9,456 bases of DNA from contig NZVW01000006.1 in the NCBI GenBank assembly GCA_002697475.1, positions 1 to 9,456 on the forward strand. Reading direction: 5' to 3'. The notes under the pieces are model-generated. The model was not told the origin of the DNA. It searched no databases and was given only the letters and a program-made list of their open reading frames with translations. Position 1 is the first letter of the stretch; each line of letters starts with the position of its first letter. A program made the position numbers and the translations under genes. This DNA comes from Aquimarina sp. (GTDB lineage: Bacteria > Bacteroidota > Bacteroidia > Flavobacteriales > Flavobacteriaceae). Below, one piece after another: positions 1-6,926 of this stretch.

Positions 1-801
1 ACTTGTTCTTATAAGTTGTACCAAAGAAGCCAGGACAGGTAATGGAATTTTCTTTTGAGAAGGAAAGAGATGTTTATCAATAGCAAACTTACCTCCATGT
101 ACACCATTGGTATACAGAGGATGATGTAATACAAATACGGTAGTTTTATTCTGATTTTTCTTGAATTCACTTTCAATTTCTGTAAACAGAGCTTCGCGGG
201 TTTTGATTTCAGGACAGTTATCATTTATAGTTGGATGCTTGTCCCAATCCTCGAGAAACCATTGCGAGTCGAATATCATAAGCTGGATGTTTTCTGTCAC
301 CTCTATACTTTCAAAAGCACATCCTGTCTTAGGACGAAATAACTGATTATCCCTTAATCTGGATTCAAAGTAATCCTCCTCTCTTTTTAACCCTTTCAAT
401 CCTTCATTGTACCAATCATGATTCCCTGGAATGAAATAAACTTGCCCATCAAAATTTTTAACCGCATCAATCTGAACATCCAATCTATGCTCAGCTATAG
501 CTCTATCCTTTGCCTCTTTAACAGGCATACCATCAGGATAAATATTATCTCCCAGAAAAATAGCGTAATTACCCGTTTGTTGATTTTCTTCGAGATATTT
601 TTCTAAAGCCAGAAGAGCTGGTGTACTTTTACCGGGCTGAGCATACCCTGCATCACCTATAAGGTAAAAGGATTTTTCTATCCCTTTTTGGACAGGTATA
701 GATGATGCTTCAAAAGGATCCTTATACATAGGTTCATAAGTCGCGCAACCAAATACAATTAAACATAAAATTAAAAGAAATACGTGTTTTGTTTTAATCA
801 T
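1..801 (-). CDS. Lipoprotein calcineurin-like metallophosphoesterase (N-terminal part, cut by window edge)
   Basis: My translation from ATG at 801 stays open for 267 codons to base 1, so the C-terminus lies outside. Residues 1-19 form a lipoprotein signal ending V-F-G-C with the lipid-modified Cys at 19, so the protein should be exported and membrane-anchored. The metallophosphatase core is visible in order: GDAGY (metal ligand D50), GDNIYPDG (D85, N86), GNHDW (N127, H128, D129) and the His pair H226-H227 followed by Pro. The final GHxH motif is not reached before the edge. The family uses a dinuclear metal centre to hydrolyse phosphomonoesters or diesters; the substrate cannot be told. The gene begins 20 bases after the GH3 stop and is likely its operon partner. 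Some Bacteroidota relatives carry a C-terminal outer-membrane barrel domain, from memory, but this cannot be seen here. Family call sure, function unsure. Confidence 0.88.
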   Translation of the reverse strand, partial: MIKTKHVFLLILCLIVFGCATYEPMYKDPFEASSIPVQKGIEKSFYLIGDAGYAQPGKSTPALLALEKYLEENQQTGNYAIFLGDNIYPDGMPVKEAKDRAIAEHRLDVQIDAVKNFDGQVYFIPGNHDWYNEGLKGLKREEDYFESRLRDNQLFRPKTGCAFESIEVTENIQLMIFDSQWFLEDWDKHPTINDNCPEIKTREALFTEIESEFKKNQNKTTVFVLHHPLYTNGVHGGKFAIDKHLFPSQKKIPLPVLASLVQLIRTS

Positions 802-821
802 TTTATATCTGTTATCCAATA

Positions 822-2357
822 CTAAATACTAGTATCCAATTCTTTAGAAATAAACGTCTCCCACTCCTTAAATTTATCCTCAGACATAACGCGTTCCATT
901 TTAACCTGTCCTCCCTTTTTCTTCTGAGCGCCACTCCACTCCGCAAACAATTTAGGGTCGACCTTAGATACTTTGACTCCTTTTAGAGCTTTACTTCTTG
1001 CTACTTTATAGTTTTTATTGGCATCCTTAAGTACTTGATCCAATTTGTCAGACAACTCCTCTTCACTTGTGTTTCCTGTAGTTCCCAGATACCAGTGATG
1101 ATAAAACTCATCCTCTATTCTGGTTGCTGCTAATGTGAATTCAGGTATTTCGATATCAAATTGTTCTTCTAATTCCCTCAAGGCAGCATTCATTTTATTT
1201 ACAGAAAGCTGTGATCCTACAACATTCAAGAAAAATTTTGTTCTTCCTGTGATTTTAATTTCAGCTCTTTCTACATCGGTAAATTCTATAGTATCTCCGA
1301 TCACATATCTCCAGGCACCGGATACAGTAGAAATTAACAATACATAATCTTCACCAGTTTTTACCTTAGATAAATCTATACTCGGGGCATCTTCCTTAAC
1401 TGAACCATCTTGATTTATATGCTCTGGCTTAAAGGGTACAAACTCAAAGTAAATTCCATTATCCGTGATTAACTGCATTGCATCCGTTTCCGGTCTTTGC
1501 TGATAAGCCAAAAAACCTTCAGATGCCAAGTAGGTGTCTATTACTGTAATAGGATGTTTTAAAAGACTATTAAAGCTCTTTTTATAAGGTTCAAAAGCCA
1601 CACCACCAGAGGCATACACCTGTAAATCAGGCCAAATCTCATGTATATTATCCACCTTATTATATGCAATCACTTCCTGCAACATCAGTTCCATCCAGGA
1701 GGGTATACCAGACAGTGCACCTATATCCCAATCCTTGGCTCCTTCTGCAATTCGCTTTACCCGATCATCCCAATTATCTATTTGTGCAATTTCTTTTCCT
1801 GGTTTATAGTATCCCTCAAACCAAAAAGGAATGTTACTAGCGCTTATTCCACTAATTTCTCCTTCTAAATGATCGTTTTTTTCCTTTAAATCTGTTGAGC
1901 TCCCCAACATCATTATTCTCTTCTCATAAAAATCTGCCGGTAAATCAAAATTAGCAAGGGCTTCAACCTGTTTAATACCAGCTTTACGAATAGCTTCAAT
2001 CATATCATCGGTAACAGGTATCCTCTTACTTTTTTTACCAGTTGTTCCTGAGCTAAGGGCAAAATAATGAGGATGACCAGGCCAGGTGATATTATCTTTA
2101 CCCTCTAATAATTTACTCCACCACTCTTCATAAATTGAATGATAGTCATAATAGGGTATTCTATGTGAAAAATCCTTTTTAATATCATCGGACTCCAAAA
2201 TTGAGGCAAAATCGAATTTTTTGCCAAATTCTGTTCCTTTTGCTTTATCTAACAGTTGGTGTAGTACTTTTTCCTGAGCTTCAAGGTGATTAACTTCTCC
2301 GCTCAAAGCATCCTTAATTTGTATTGCACCTTTTATAAGTGAGCCTATTATAGCCAT
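822..2357 (-). CDS. GH3 family acyl-adenylate-forming enzyme
   Basis: This 511-residue protein has the GH3 fold signature throughout and is close to the usual length of bacterial members, so it looks complete. Visible motifs are the ATP-phosphate-binding loop SSGTTGKKSK at residues 102-111, TYLASEG at 275-281, WRYVIGD at 349-355 (the Y-x-x-G-D nucleotide-binding motif) and GRTK at 371-374 at the hinge to the C-terminal domain. Plant GH3 enzymes activate a carboxylic acid (jasmonate, auxin, benzoates) with ATP and join it to an amino acid. The bacterial members are widespread in Bacteroidota but their substrates are not established, so ligase activity on an unknown acid is inference. No signal peptide is seen and it should be cytoplasmic. 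It starts 7 bases after the HD-PycTM stop and ends 20 bases before the phosphatase start, pointing to one transcript. Confidence 0.92.
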   Translation of the reverse strand: MAIIGSLIKGAIQIKDALSGEVNHLEAQEKVLHQLLDKAKGTEFGKKFDFASILESDDIKKDFSHRIPYYDYHSIYEEWWSKLLEGKDNITWPGHPHYFALSSGTTGKKSKRIPVTDDMIEAIRKAGIKQVEALANFDLPADFYEKRIMMLGSSTDLKEKNDHLEGEISGISASNIPFWFEGYYKPGKEIAQIDNWDDRVKRIAEGAKDWDIGALSGIPSWMELMLQEVIAYNKVDNIHEIWPDLQVYASGGVAFEPYKKSFNSLLKHPITVIDTYLASEGFLAYQQRPETDAMQLITDNGIYFEFVPFKPEHINQDGSVKEDAPSIDLSKVKTGEDYVLLISTVSGAWRYVIGDTIEFTDVERAEIKITGRTKFFLNVVGSQLSVNKMNAALRELEEQFDIEIPEFTLAATRIEDEFYHHWYLGTTGNTSEEELSDKLDQVLKDANKNYKVARSKALKGVKVSKVDPKLFAEWSGAQKKKGGQVKMERVMSEDKFKEWETFISKELDTSI

Positions 2358-2364
2358 TATTTTT

Positions 2365-3597
2365 TTATTTTATAATTTCAGTTTTACTTACTTCTTCAAC
2401 CCATTCCATGCCCCAAAAAGCAATTATAAATGCGATGACCGATAGAATTATTCCTATGGTGAAAACGATATATGTTATCTGTAATAATGTATATTTCCGT
2501 TTTAGCACCACTCCTAGAAGGTATAAATCTTTAGTCAGCATTTTATATACATATTCCTTATCTTCTATTACCTGATCTATTGCGTTCTGATATTTTTCAT
2601 AAGGCATTTTATAGAAGTTCCCAAAGAATAAAAGATTGACTTTTTTCTTATCCACCTGCTCTTTGGTAAATTTTCCTCCGGTTATATTTGGTTGCGTAGA
2701 CATAATCGAAAGTATGATTGAAGCGACACTAAATAAAACTAAAATCAAACTGGGGAACAGCAAGTGTTTATTAGATGGAGCATCTAATTTTGGGATCAGA
2801 TTAGCAAGTGCCAGAGAAATAATTATGGCATTAACTGATAAGAGAATATTAGCCTTTGTATCTGCAATATCACTTAGCTTAATATGATTTCTAAGTGTAA
2901 CTCTATACAGTGTTTGGATACCTCTTTCAGGGCTTTCGTTTTTATACTTTGCCTTAAGTTTAGCTTTTAATTCTTCCTTTTTCCTTTTCTTTTTACCTTT
3001 CTTATTCTTCTTTAAAAGATCTATGAGATGCTCGTTTTTCTTTGGTGACCAATTATGTATAGCGTATTCCGTATAAAATTGATGTTCTTCTGTAAAAAGC
3101 TTCACATTTTCATTTCTCCATTCCTTGGCACTATAGCTGGCAATTCCTTGAAGATTTAATTCTTGTCGCAGCAATTCGCTTACATCTTTGTAGTATTCCT
3201 TTGCTAAATGACTTGAATCCGCATCACGTATGATTTCCTCAATTAAATCTGAGGGTTGACTTCCATTTTTGGTAACCAAAATACAACGTCTAACCTTGTC
3301 AATGAGCTCTCCGGAAGCATTTTCATTTTTAAGAAAATCTTCTGCATATTTGACCGATTTTTCTTCGTGATTTTCATGACCATGTATATAGCCGCTATCA
3401 TGAAACCAAGCTGATATAAGAACAGCTTCTTTATCTTTCTCTGGCATTTTAGTATGCTCAATTATTTCTTCTACACTTTCTACTACTCTATTAGTATGTA
3501 AATAATTGTGATACAGGTATATTCCAGGCAATTCTTCCTTAAAAAGATTAAATATATAGGATTCGGATTTTTGAACTAATTCTGTCATTTGGTGCAC
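2365..3597 (-). CDS. HD-domain phosphohydrolase fused to PycTM (DUF5706-like) membrane domain
   Basis: This 410-residue two-domain protein has an HD domain at about residues 15-185. Its metal ligands look intact: H34 in the HNYLHTNRVV motif, H66-D67 in WFHDSGY, and D127 (or D125) in RDADSSH. A lysine-rich linker occupies about 196-219. The rest resembles the PycTM/DUF5706 domain: the hallmark LSDIADTKANILLSVNA at 241-257 leads into a first membrane segment (about 249-268), then a second (279-299), a soluble loop with an FYKMPYEKY-type segment, and a third (370-393). PycTM domains are membrane effectors of Pycsar anti-phage systems, where cCMP or cUMP triggers membrane damage. HD domains often hydrolyse nucleotides or cyclic nucleotides. 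No cyclase gene lies within the window. ATG at 3588 (Met4) is an alternative start. Domain calls are by recognition; the biological role is unknown. Confidence 0.88.
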   Translation of the reverse strand: MHQMTELVQKSESYIFNLFKEELPGIYLYHNYLHTNRVVESVEEIIEHTKMPEKDKEAVLISAWFHDSGYIHGHENHEEKSVKYAEDFLKNENASGELIDKVRRCILVTKNGSQPSDLIEEIIRDADSSHLAKEYYKDVSELLRQELNLQGIASYSAKEWRNENVKLFTEEHQFYTEYAIHNWSPKKNEHLIDLLKKNKKGKKKRKKEELKAKLKAKYKNESPERGIQTLYRVTLRNHIKLSDIADTKANILLSVNAIIISLALANLIPKLDAPSNKHLLFPSLILVLFSVASIILSIMSTQPNITGGKFTKEQVDKKKVNLLFFGNFYKMPYEKYQNAIDQVIEDKEYVYKMLTKDLYLLGVVLKRKYTLLQITYIVFTIGIILSVIAFIIAFWGMEWVEEVSKTEIIK

Positions 3598-3636
3598 ATT
3601 TATTTTTTGAAACAGATTGTTATAACTAATGGTTTT

Positions 3637-4284
3637 CTAGTTAGATTTTAACTCATTAACCAATTTCAGCACTCTATCAGGTGAAACATAAAACCTCTTA
3701 ATACGGGTTTTGTATTTCTCAGACAATTGACTATGATTAAGAATATAGCGCTTGGTCTTAAGAATAAAATCAGCCATACCATGAGACACGGCATGATAGT
3801 CTGCGAGATACTCGGCTTTTCTGATGAAAGGCCCTGATATCATATATTTAATACCAAACCAGATTAAATTAAAAGTACTACGTTCCTTATAGTCCATAAT
3901 ATGTCCCAGTTCATGACCAATCCAACCCACCAAAACATCTTTGGGTAAATCTATCAGTGATAGAGTTAAGCCATCAACGATGAATTTGTCACTGATAAGT
4001 ATTTTATAAGATCTTTTATTTCTTCCTTTGAATATACTGAGAAACTTTGGCTGAGCTTTCATGAAAGATTTATTAAGAGACTTTTTTATTTTAAAATCTA
4101 TTGAAGTTTCTTTCAATTCAGGATAAAAAGATAAGGCAGTTTTTACTTCCTCATAAATTTCCATAGGAATTTCCTTATTCCCTTCATACAAAACCTTAGA
4201 ATAAGTCTTTGAATTAGAGGTTAAAAACATAAATAATATTAGAATGTTAGTGGTTAAAAACTTGATCGTTGTCATTGTAATCAT
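3637..4284 (-). CDS. Small exported HELGH zinc-metalloprotease-like protein
   Basis: This 215-residue protein has an N-terminal hydrophobic stretch (about residues 7-23) that reads as a signal peptide or anchor, so the rest is probably periplasmic. The zinc motif HELGH is at 124-128 and is followed 30 residues later by AEYLAD (E158, D162), the spacing expected for the third ligand of gluzincin proteases such as M48. Between them is a moderately hydrophobic stretch (138-151). It is shorter than typical M48 enzymes and I cannot place it in a named subfamily, so peptidase activity is inferred from the motif alone. Met1 (4284) and Met4 (4275) are both possible starts. It is the first minus-strand gene after the divergent spacer and ends 39 bases before the HD-PycTM start, so it may head that operon. 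Confidence 0.78.
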   Translation of the reverse strand: MITMTTIKFLTTNILILFMFLTSNSKTYSKVLYEGNKEIPMEIYEEVKTALSFYPELKETSIDFKIKKSLNKSFMKAQPKFLSIFKGRNKRSYKILISDKFIVDGLTLSLIDLPKDVLVGWIGHELGHIMDYKERSTFNLIWFGIKYMISGPFIRKAEYLADYHAVSHGMADFILKTKRYILNHSQLSEKYKTRIKRFYVSPDRVLKLVNELKSN

Positions 4285-4326
4285 CTAAAGTATATTCAAC
4301 AGGCTTATCATATTGATGCATATGCT

Positions 4327-4366
4327 AAAAAGGATAACTCTTTTACGGATTCAAGTTATCTTTTTT
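4327..4366 (+). terminator. Terminator-like hairpin in the divergent spacer
   Basis: Arms AAAAAGGATAACT (4327-4339) and AGTTATCTTTTTT (4354-4366) pair over 13 positions with a 14-base loop. All are Watson-Crick pairs except one G-U (4332 with 4361) when read as plus-strand RNA; on the minus strand that pair becomes a C-A mismatch. The T run on the 3' arm gives the look of a plus-oriented intrinsic terminator, yet no plus-strand gene ends upstream: the neighbours diverge, starting at 4284 (minus) and 4435 (plus). It could instead be an operator, a leader attenuator for the YihY gene, or a barrier to antisense read-in. The structure is clear; its function is a guess. Confidence 0.4.
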
Positions 4367-4398
4367 CGTATTTAAGCACCTTTTTTACTTTTAAAAAT

Positions 4399-4408
4399 CT
4401 AAATTTTA
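4399..4408 (+). promoter_or_regulatory. Possible -7 box of the YihY gene (CTAAATTTTA)
   Basis: TAAATTTT within this decamer is one base off the Bacteroidota -7 consensus TAnnTTTG and lies 27 bases before the YihY start codon, which would leave a leader of roughly 20 bases. I do not see a convincing TTG -33 element at the right spacing. The same decamer lies upstream of the next plus-strand gene at 5391. In DNA this AT-rich such a match is weak evidence. Confidence 0.25.
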
Positions 4409-4434
4409 GCATCATATAATATCTTCCCCTTATT

Positions 4435-5328
4435 ATGAGTAAGCGAAACATAGGAATAAAATCTTTTTTATCTATAATGACTAAAACCTATAAAGGTTGG
4501 ATGTCTAATCAACCATTTCAGCTAAGTGCTGCTGTGAGCTACTACGCATTATTTTCGTTCCCCGCTCTTGTCATAATAATTATACAGGTAACTGGTATTT
4601 TCTACGAAAAAAGTCGGGTGAAGAGTCGTATCATGTCAGAGATTCAAACAGTTCTAGGTCCAGAATCTGCAGAAACCATTGAAACTATAATTAAAAATGC
4701 AGCCGAAACGGATCAATCTACATTTGCTATTATCATAGGAATTGCTACTCTTTTATATGGTGCTACAGGTATGTTCATTTCATTACAAAAATCTCTCAAT
4801 ACTATCTGGAAGGTACAACCCAGTCCCAAAAATGAAATTTTAAAAATGATCAGGGATCGTTTTTTCTCTTTAGGCCTGATACTCATTATAGGTTTTTTAC
4901 TGCTCATCTCTTTAATACTAACTGCCTTAATTACTGCAGTTACTGATTGGTTACAAAGTATTTTTCCAGACGTAGTAATAGCCCTGCTTCAAGTTCTGAA
5001 CTTTATCATATCCATAGGACTGGTCACTGTGCTTTTTGCCTTAATATTTAAATATCTTCCTGATGCAAAAATAAAATGGAGAGATGTTTGGTTAGGAGCT
5101 TTTGTAACTGCTGTACTCTTTACTTTAGGAAAATCTGCATTAGGTATTTACTTTGGAATGGCTGATCCCGGAAGTACATTTGGAGCGGCTGGTTCTATCA
5201 TTCTTATTTTGCTTTGGGTTTCATACTCTTGTCTAATCCTATTCTTTGGTGCCCAATTTACACTTGTGATAGCTACCAAGTATAGCATTGGCATATTACC
5301 ATCATCATATGCAGAAAAAATTGATTAA
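4435..5328 (+). CDS. YihY/BrkB family inner-membrane protein
   Basis: This 297-residue protein of the YihY/virulence-factor BrkB family was once mislabelled ribonuclease BN. It has about six membrane segments: residues 30-52 (with the family motif AVSYYALFSFPAL), 97-117, 143-170, 180-207, 218-240 and about 246-280. The conserved family stretches LYGATGMFISLQKSLNTIW (about 109-127), KYLPD (206-210) and the Gly/Ala-rich FGAAGSIILILLWVSY are present, and length is typical. The molecular role of the family is unsettled; a transport or envelope function is the usual guess. It is the first plus-strand gene after the divergent spacer and is separated by 90 bases from the next one, so it may be a single-gene unit. 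Confidence 0.93.
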   Translation: MSKRNIGIKSFLSIMTKTYKGWMSNQPFQLSAAVSYYALFSFPALVIIIIQVTGIFYEKSRVKSRIMSEIQTVLGPESAETIETIIKNAAETDQSTFAIIIGIATLLYGATGMFISLQKSLNTIWKVQPSPKNEILKMIRDRFFSLGLILIIGFLLLISLILTALITAVTDWLQSIFPDVVIALLQVLNFIISIGLVTVLFALIFKYLPDAKIKWRDVWLGAFVTAVLFTLGKSALGIYFGMADPGSTFGAAGSIILILLWVSYSCLILFFGAQFTLVIATKYSIGILPSSYAEKID

Positions 5329-5390
5329 AAAATGTAAAATTCCTACATCCTTTTGTTAATCCTAAGCTAAAATGTATGGTCAGCTATAAC

Positions 5391-5400
5391 CTAAATTTTA
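5391..5400 (+). promoter_or_regulatory. Possible -7 box before the small-protein pair (CTAAATTTTA)
   Basis: This is an exact copy of the decamer at 4399-4408, ending 18 bases before the start codon of the 73-residue protein. It again gives TAAATTTT against the consensus TAnnTTTG. The 90-base gap after the YihY gene leaves room for a separate promoter, but no clear -33 TTG was found at proper spacing. Low confidence. Confidence 0.22.
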
Positions 5401-5418
5401 TATTGCAAAAAAATTGCT

Positions 5419-5640
5419 ATGGATTTAATTGAAAGAGCATTAGAGTTTGAAAGCAGAAAGATGAGTAATATGTCAACTAGTGATCGTGTTGCTGCCTCAA
5501 GAGAAGGAAAAAAACTAGTTTTAGACATTAATAAAATCTATAAAGAAAATAAAGATCCTGAATTAATGGAGTTAATGAAAAGGGTTACTGCGAAAAAACA
5601 AAAAATAGAAAAAAGATTAACCGGAGTACCAACAGTATAG
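5419..5640 (+). CDS. Small helical protein of unknown function (73 aa)
   Basis: I do not recognise this protein. It is highly charged and predicted almost wholly helical: an N-terminal MDLIERALEFESRKM segment, a Ser/Thr-containing turn around residues 16-22, then a long Lys/Glu-rich helix pair ending EKRLTGVPTV. It has no membrane segment, signal peptide, Cys or His, so it is presumably cytoplasmic, possibly oligomeric or partner-binding. Met15 and Met18 are further in-frame starts, but Met1 preserves the amphipathic first helix and follows the leader most simply. The next gene starts 34 bases downstream on the same strand, suggesting a two-gene unit. Coding is supported by an uninterrupted frame of biased composition in a compact gene row; function unknown. 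Confidence 0.72.
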   Translation: MDLIERALEFESRKMSNMSTSDRVAASREGKKLVLDINKIYKENKDPELMELMKRVTAKKQKIEKRLTGVPTV

Positions 5641-5674
5641 TGATTCCATATATGCCTGTCTTAACTGGATCACA

Positions 5675-6109
5675 ATGATTATAAACTCACATCGTCTTAA
5701 AAAGAAAGATTCAAAAAAACTTAATGAATTTATAGGCAAGCCTTTTTCGGTTTTAAAGAAAATTAGGCTTAAAGGAGTCAAATCGAAAAAAATAAAAATT
5801 CAGGAAGTAAGTCCAAATCTCAGGCAATATATTGAAGAGGCGAAAACTACCTATGGACATATTGAATTAAGGCCAAAAGGTATTCTCATAAGAGTTAATA
5901 AAGGTTTACAACAGTTGATATGGGCAATACCCTATTACCAACTGTATGTTTATAAAACCCCCGGTTTAAACATCCATGCTCAAGGAAAGTACATTTTATT
6001 TGAACACGATTCAATAAAACCAAAAACTTTATCCATTGAAAAAAAAATGATGAAACAAAAGCACCTGTTTGATCATAATCATCCACCCATAGAGTCAATT
6101 GATCTATAG
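5675..6109 (+). CDS. Basic conserved-hypothetical protein (144 aa), possibly PH-like fold
   Basis: No named family can be given. The N-terminal third is rich in Lys and Arg (residues 7-46). A central stretch of short alternating hydrophobic strands, HIELRPKGILIRV, then QLIWAIPYYQLYVYKT, then NIHAQGKYILFE, reads like a small beta-barrel similar to bacterial PH-like domains; that fold is inference from strand pattern only. From memory, similar strand motifs occur in uncharacterised Bacteroidota proteins. The C-terminus carries a His-containing tail (KHLFDHNHPP). No signal peptide or membrane segment is seen. It starts 34 bases after the 73-residue gene, likely in the same transcript. Its TAG stop (6107-6109) is a single base away from the stop of the converging GT2-like gene. 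Confidence 0.78.
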   Translation: MIINSHRLKKKDSKKLNEFIGKPFSVLKKIRLKGVKSKKIKIQEVSPNLRQYIEEAKTTYGHIELRPKGILIRVNKGLQQLIWAIPYYQLYVYKTPGLNIHAQGKYILFEHDSIKPKTLSIEKKMMKQKHLFDHNHPPIESIDL

Positions 6110-6117
6110 TTTAAACT
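6108..6117. repeat. 10-base perfect palindrome at the convergent stop codons
   Basis: AGTTTAAACT is its own reverse complement. It contains the last two bases of the plus-strand TAG stop and all of the minus-strand TAA stop (6111-6113), the two being one base apart. It is too short and AT-rich to be an intrinsic terminator. It may be coincidence forced by two abutting stops. Confidence 0.55.
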
Positions 6118-6926
6118 GGTTTAGGCTTAATAGTTATTGCTTCTTGAGCTTCAGGATTCCATTCAATCAAATCAGACTCTGCCAGCTGATTTAATTCTCC
6201 GGTACTTGGCCAATATCCCCATTTGTCATAAAAATGCTGAAAATTGTAGACGATTTGTTCCAGGTTCTTTACAGGATTATCCATACTTTGGTTTTGGTGA
6301 TATATCTTAGCTTCACTACGATAAAAAGGACATTGTGCAGTGTTTACCTTTTGTGCAAAATCCATAGATCCAAAAAAAGAACAAAAATAAGTCTCATCAA
6401 ATCCATTTAAAACAGAGTATTGTAGTTTAGGAATATAAAAACATGAACTTATAAATTTACCATAATCAGGCTCTATAGTAAGCTCATTAATAATACTTTC
6501 TCTATCTAAATATTCACTATTTGCTTCAAGATGATCCTCGTGCCATGGATAAGTAATCTTATGTCTCAGATATCTAAATGTAGGCTGAATTATCCCTACA
6601 GTATGAACATATTGATTTGCTAAATTTTCAAAAAACATTTTTGAAGGAACACTAAACTCATCCATAAACACTAAGTGTTCAGTACTTGCTAATCTGGCTC
6701 CGTGATTTAATTTTCTGCAATTAGAAATATTTTTTTTACCATCAAGTTTAACAAGCTTAATAGGTAAATTCCATTGATCTAAATCCTTAGGATACGATCT
6801 GTCTTCAGCTATCAATAAAATCTCCTGAGGTATAATTGTATTTCTAGCTATACCATAGAGAACATTGTTAAGCAAAGAATTATTGCCGGTACTATTTAAT
6901 ATTACGCTAAAGTCCCTAATCATCAT
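6111..6926 (-). CDS. GT2-like (GT-A) glycosyltransferase with degenerate DxD
   Basis: This 271-residue protein has the outline of a family 2 glycosyltransferase. The N-terminal strand FSVILNSTGNN-type start and LLNNVLYGIARNT helix are followed by NHGARLASTEHLVFMDEFSVPS, where the usual D-x-D metal and sugar-nucleotide site is D89-E90-F, lacking a second Asp. The later acceptor-side motif is NGFDETYFCSFFGSMDFAQKV, matching the GGFDE...G..D.D element. No membrane segment is seen, so it would act at the cytoplasmic face. Its ATG (6924-6926) overlaps the TAA of the gene before it by one base (TAATG), so translation is probably coupled; a second Met follows directly. Donor and acceptor are unknown. 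It is the last gene of the glycosyltransferase operon. Confidence 0.8.
   Translation of the reverse strand: MMIRDFSVILNSTGNNSLLNNVLYGIARNTIIPQEILLIAEDRSYPKDLDQWNLPIKLVKLDGKKNISNCRKLNHGARLASTEHLVFMDEFSVPSKMFFENLANQYVHTVGIIQPTFRYLRHKITYPWHEDHLEANSEYLDRESIINELTIEPDYGKFISSCFYIPKLQYSVLNGFDETYFCSFFGSMDFAQKVNTAQCPFYRSEAKIYHQNQSMDNPVKNLEQIVYNFQHFYDKWGYWPSTGELNQLAESDLIEWNPEAQEAITIKPKPV

Noticed and set aside
1135..1347. Open frame on the plus strand inside the GH3 gene, and similar ones at 1641-1868 and 2636-2887
   Set aside because: They lie antisense to well-supported genes, have no recognisable domains and read as low-complexity shadows of the coding strand.
2971..2994. 24-base pure pyrimidine run (purine-rich in the mRNA) as a possible frameshift site or triplex-forming element
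   Set aside because: It encodes the lysine-rich linker of the HD-PycTM protein and the frame continues into a proper membrane domain, so coding explains it.
2365..3597. A complete Pycsar defence system
   Set aside because: Only the effector-like membrane domain is present. No cyclase gene is found on either side within the window, so a full system is not claimed.
3623..3643. Small hairpin TAACTA/TAGTTA spanning the stop codon of the protease-like gene
   Set aside because: The stem is six A/T-rich pairs with no U tract after it, which is expected by chance in this sequence and unlikely to terminate transcription.
5332..5348. Hairpin ATGTA/TACAT just after the YihY gene as a terminator
   Set aside because: The stem has only five pairs and the following T run is interrupted. 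Not convincing.
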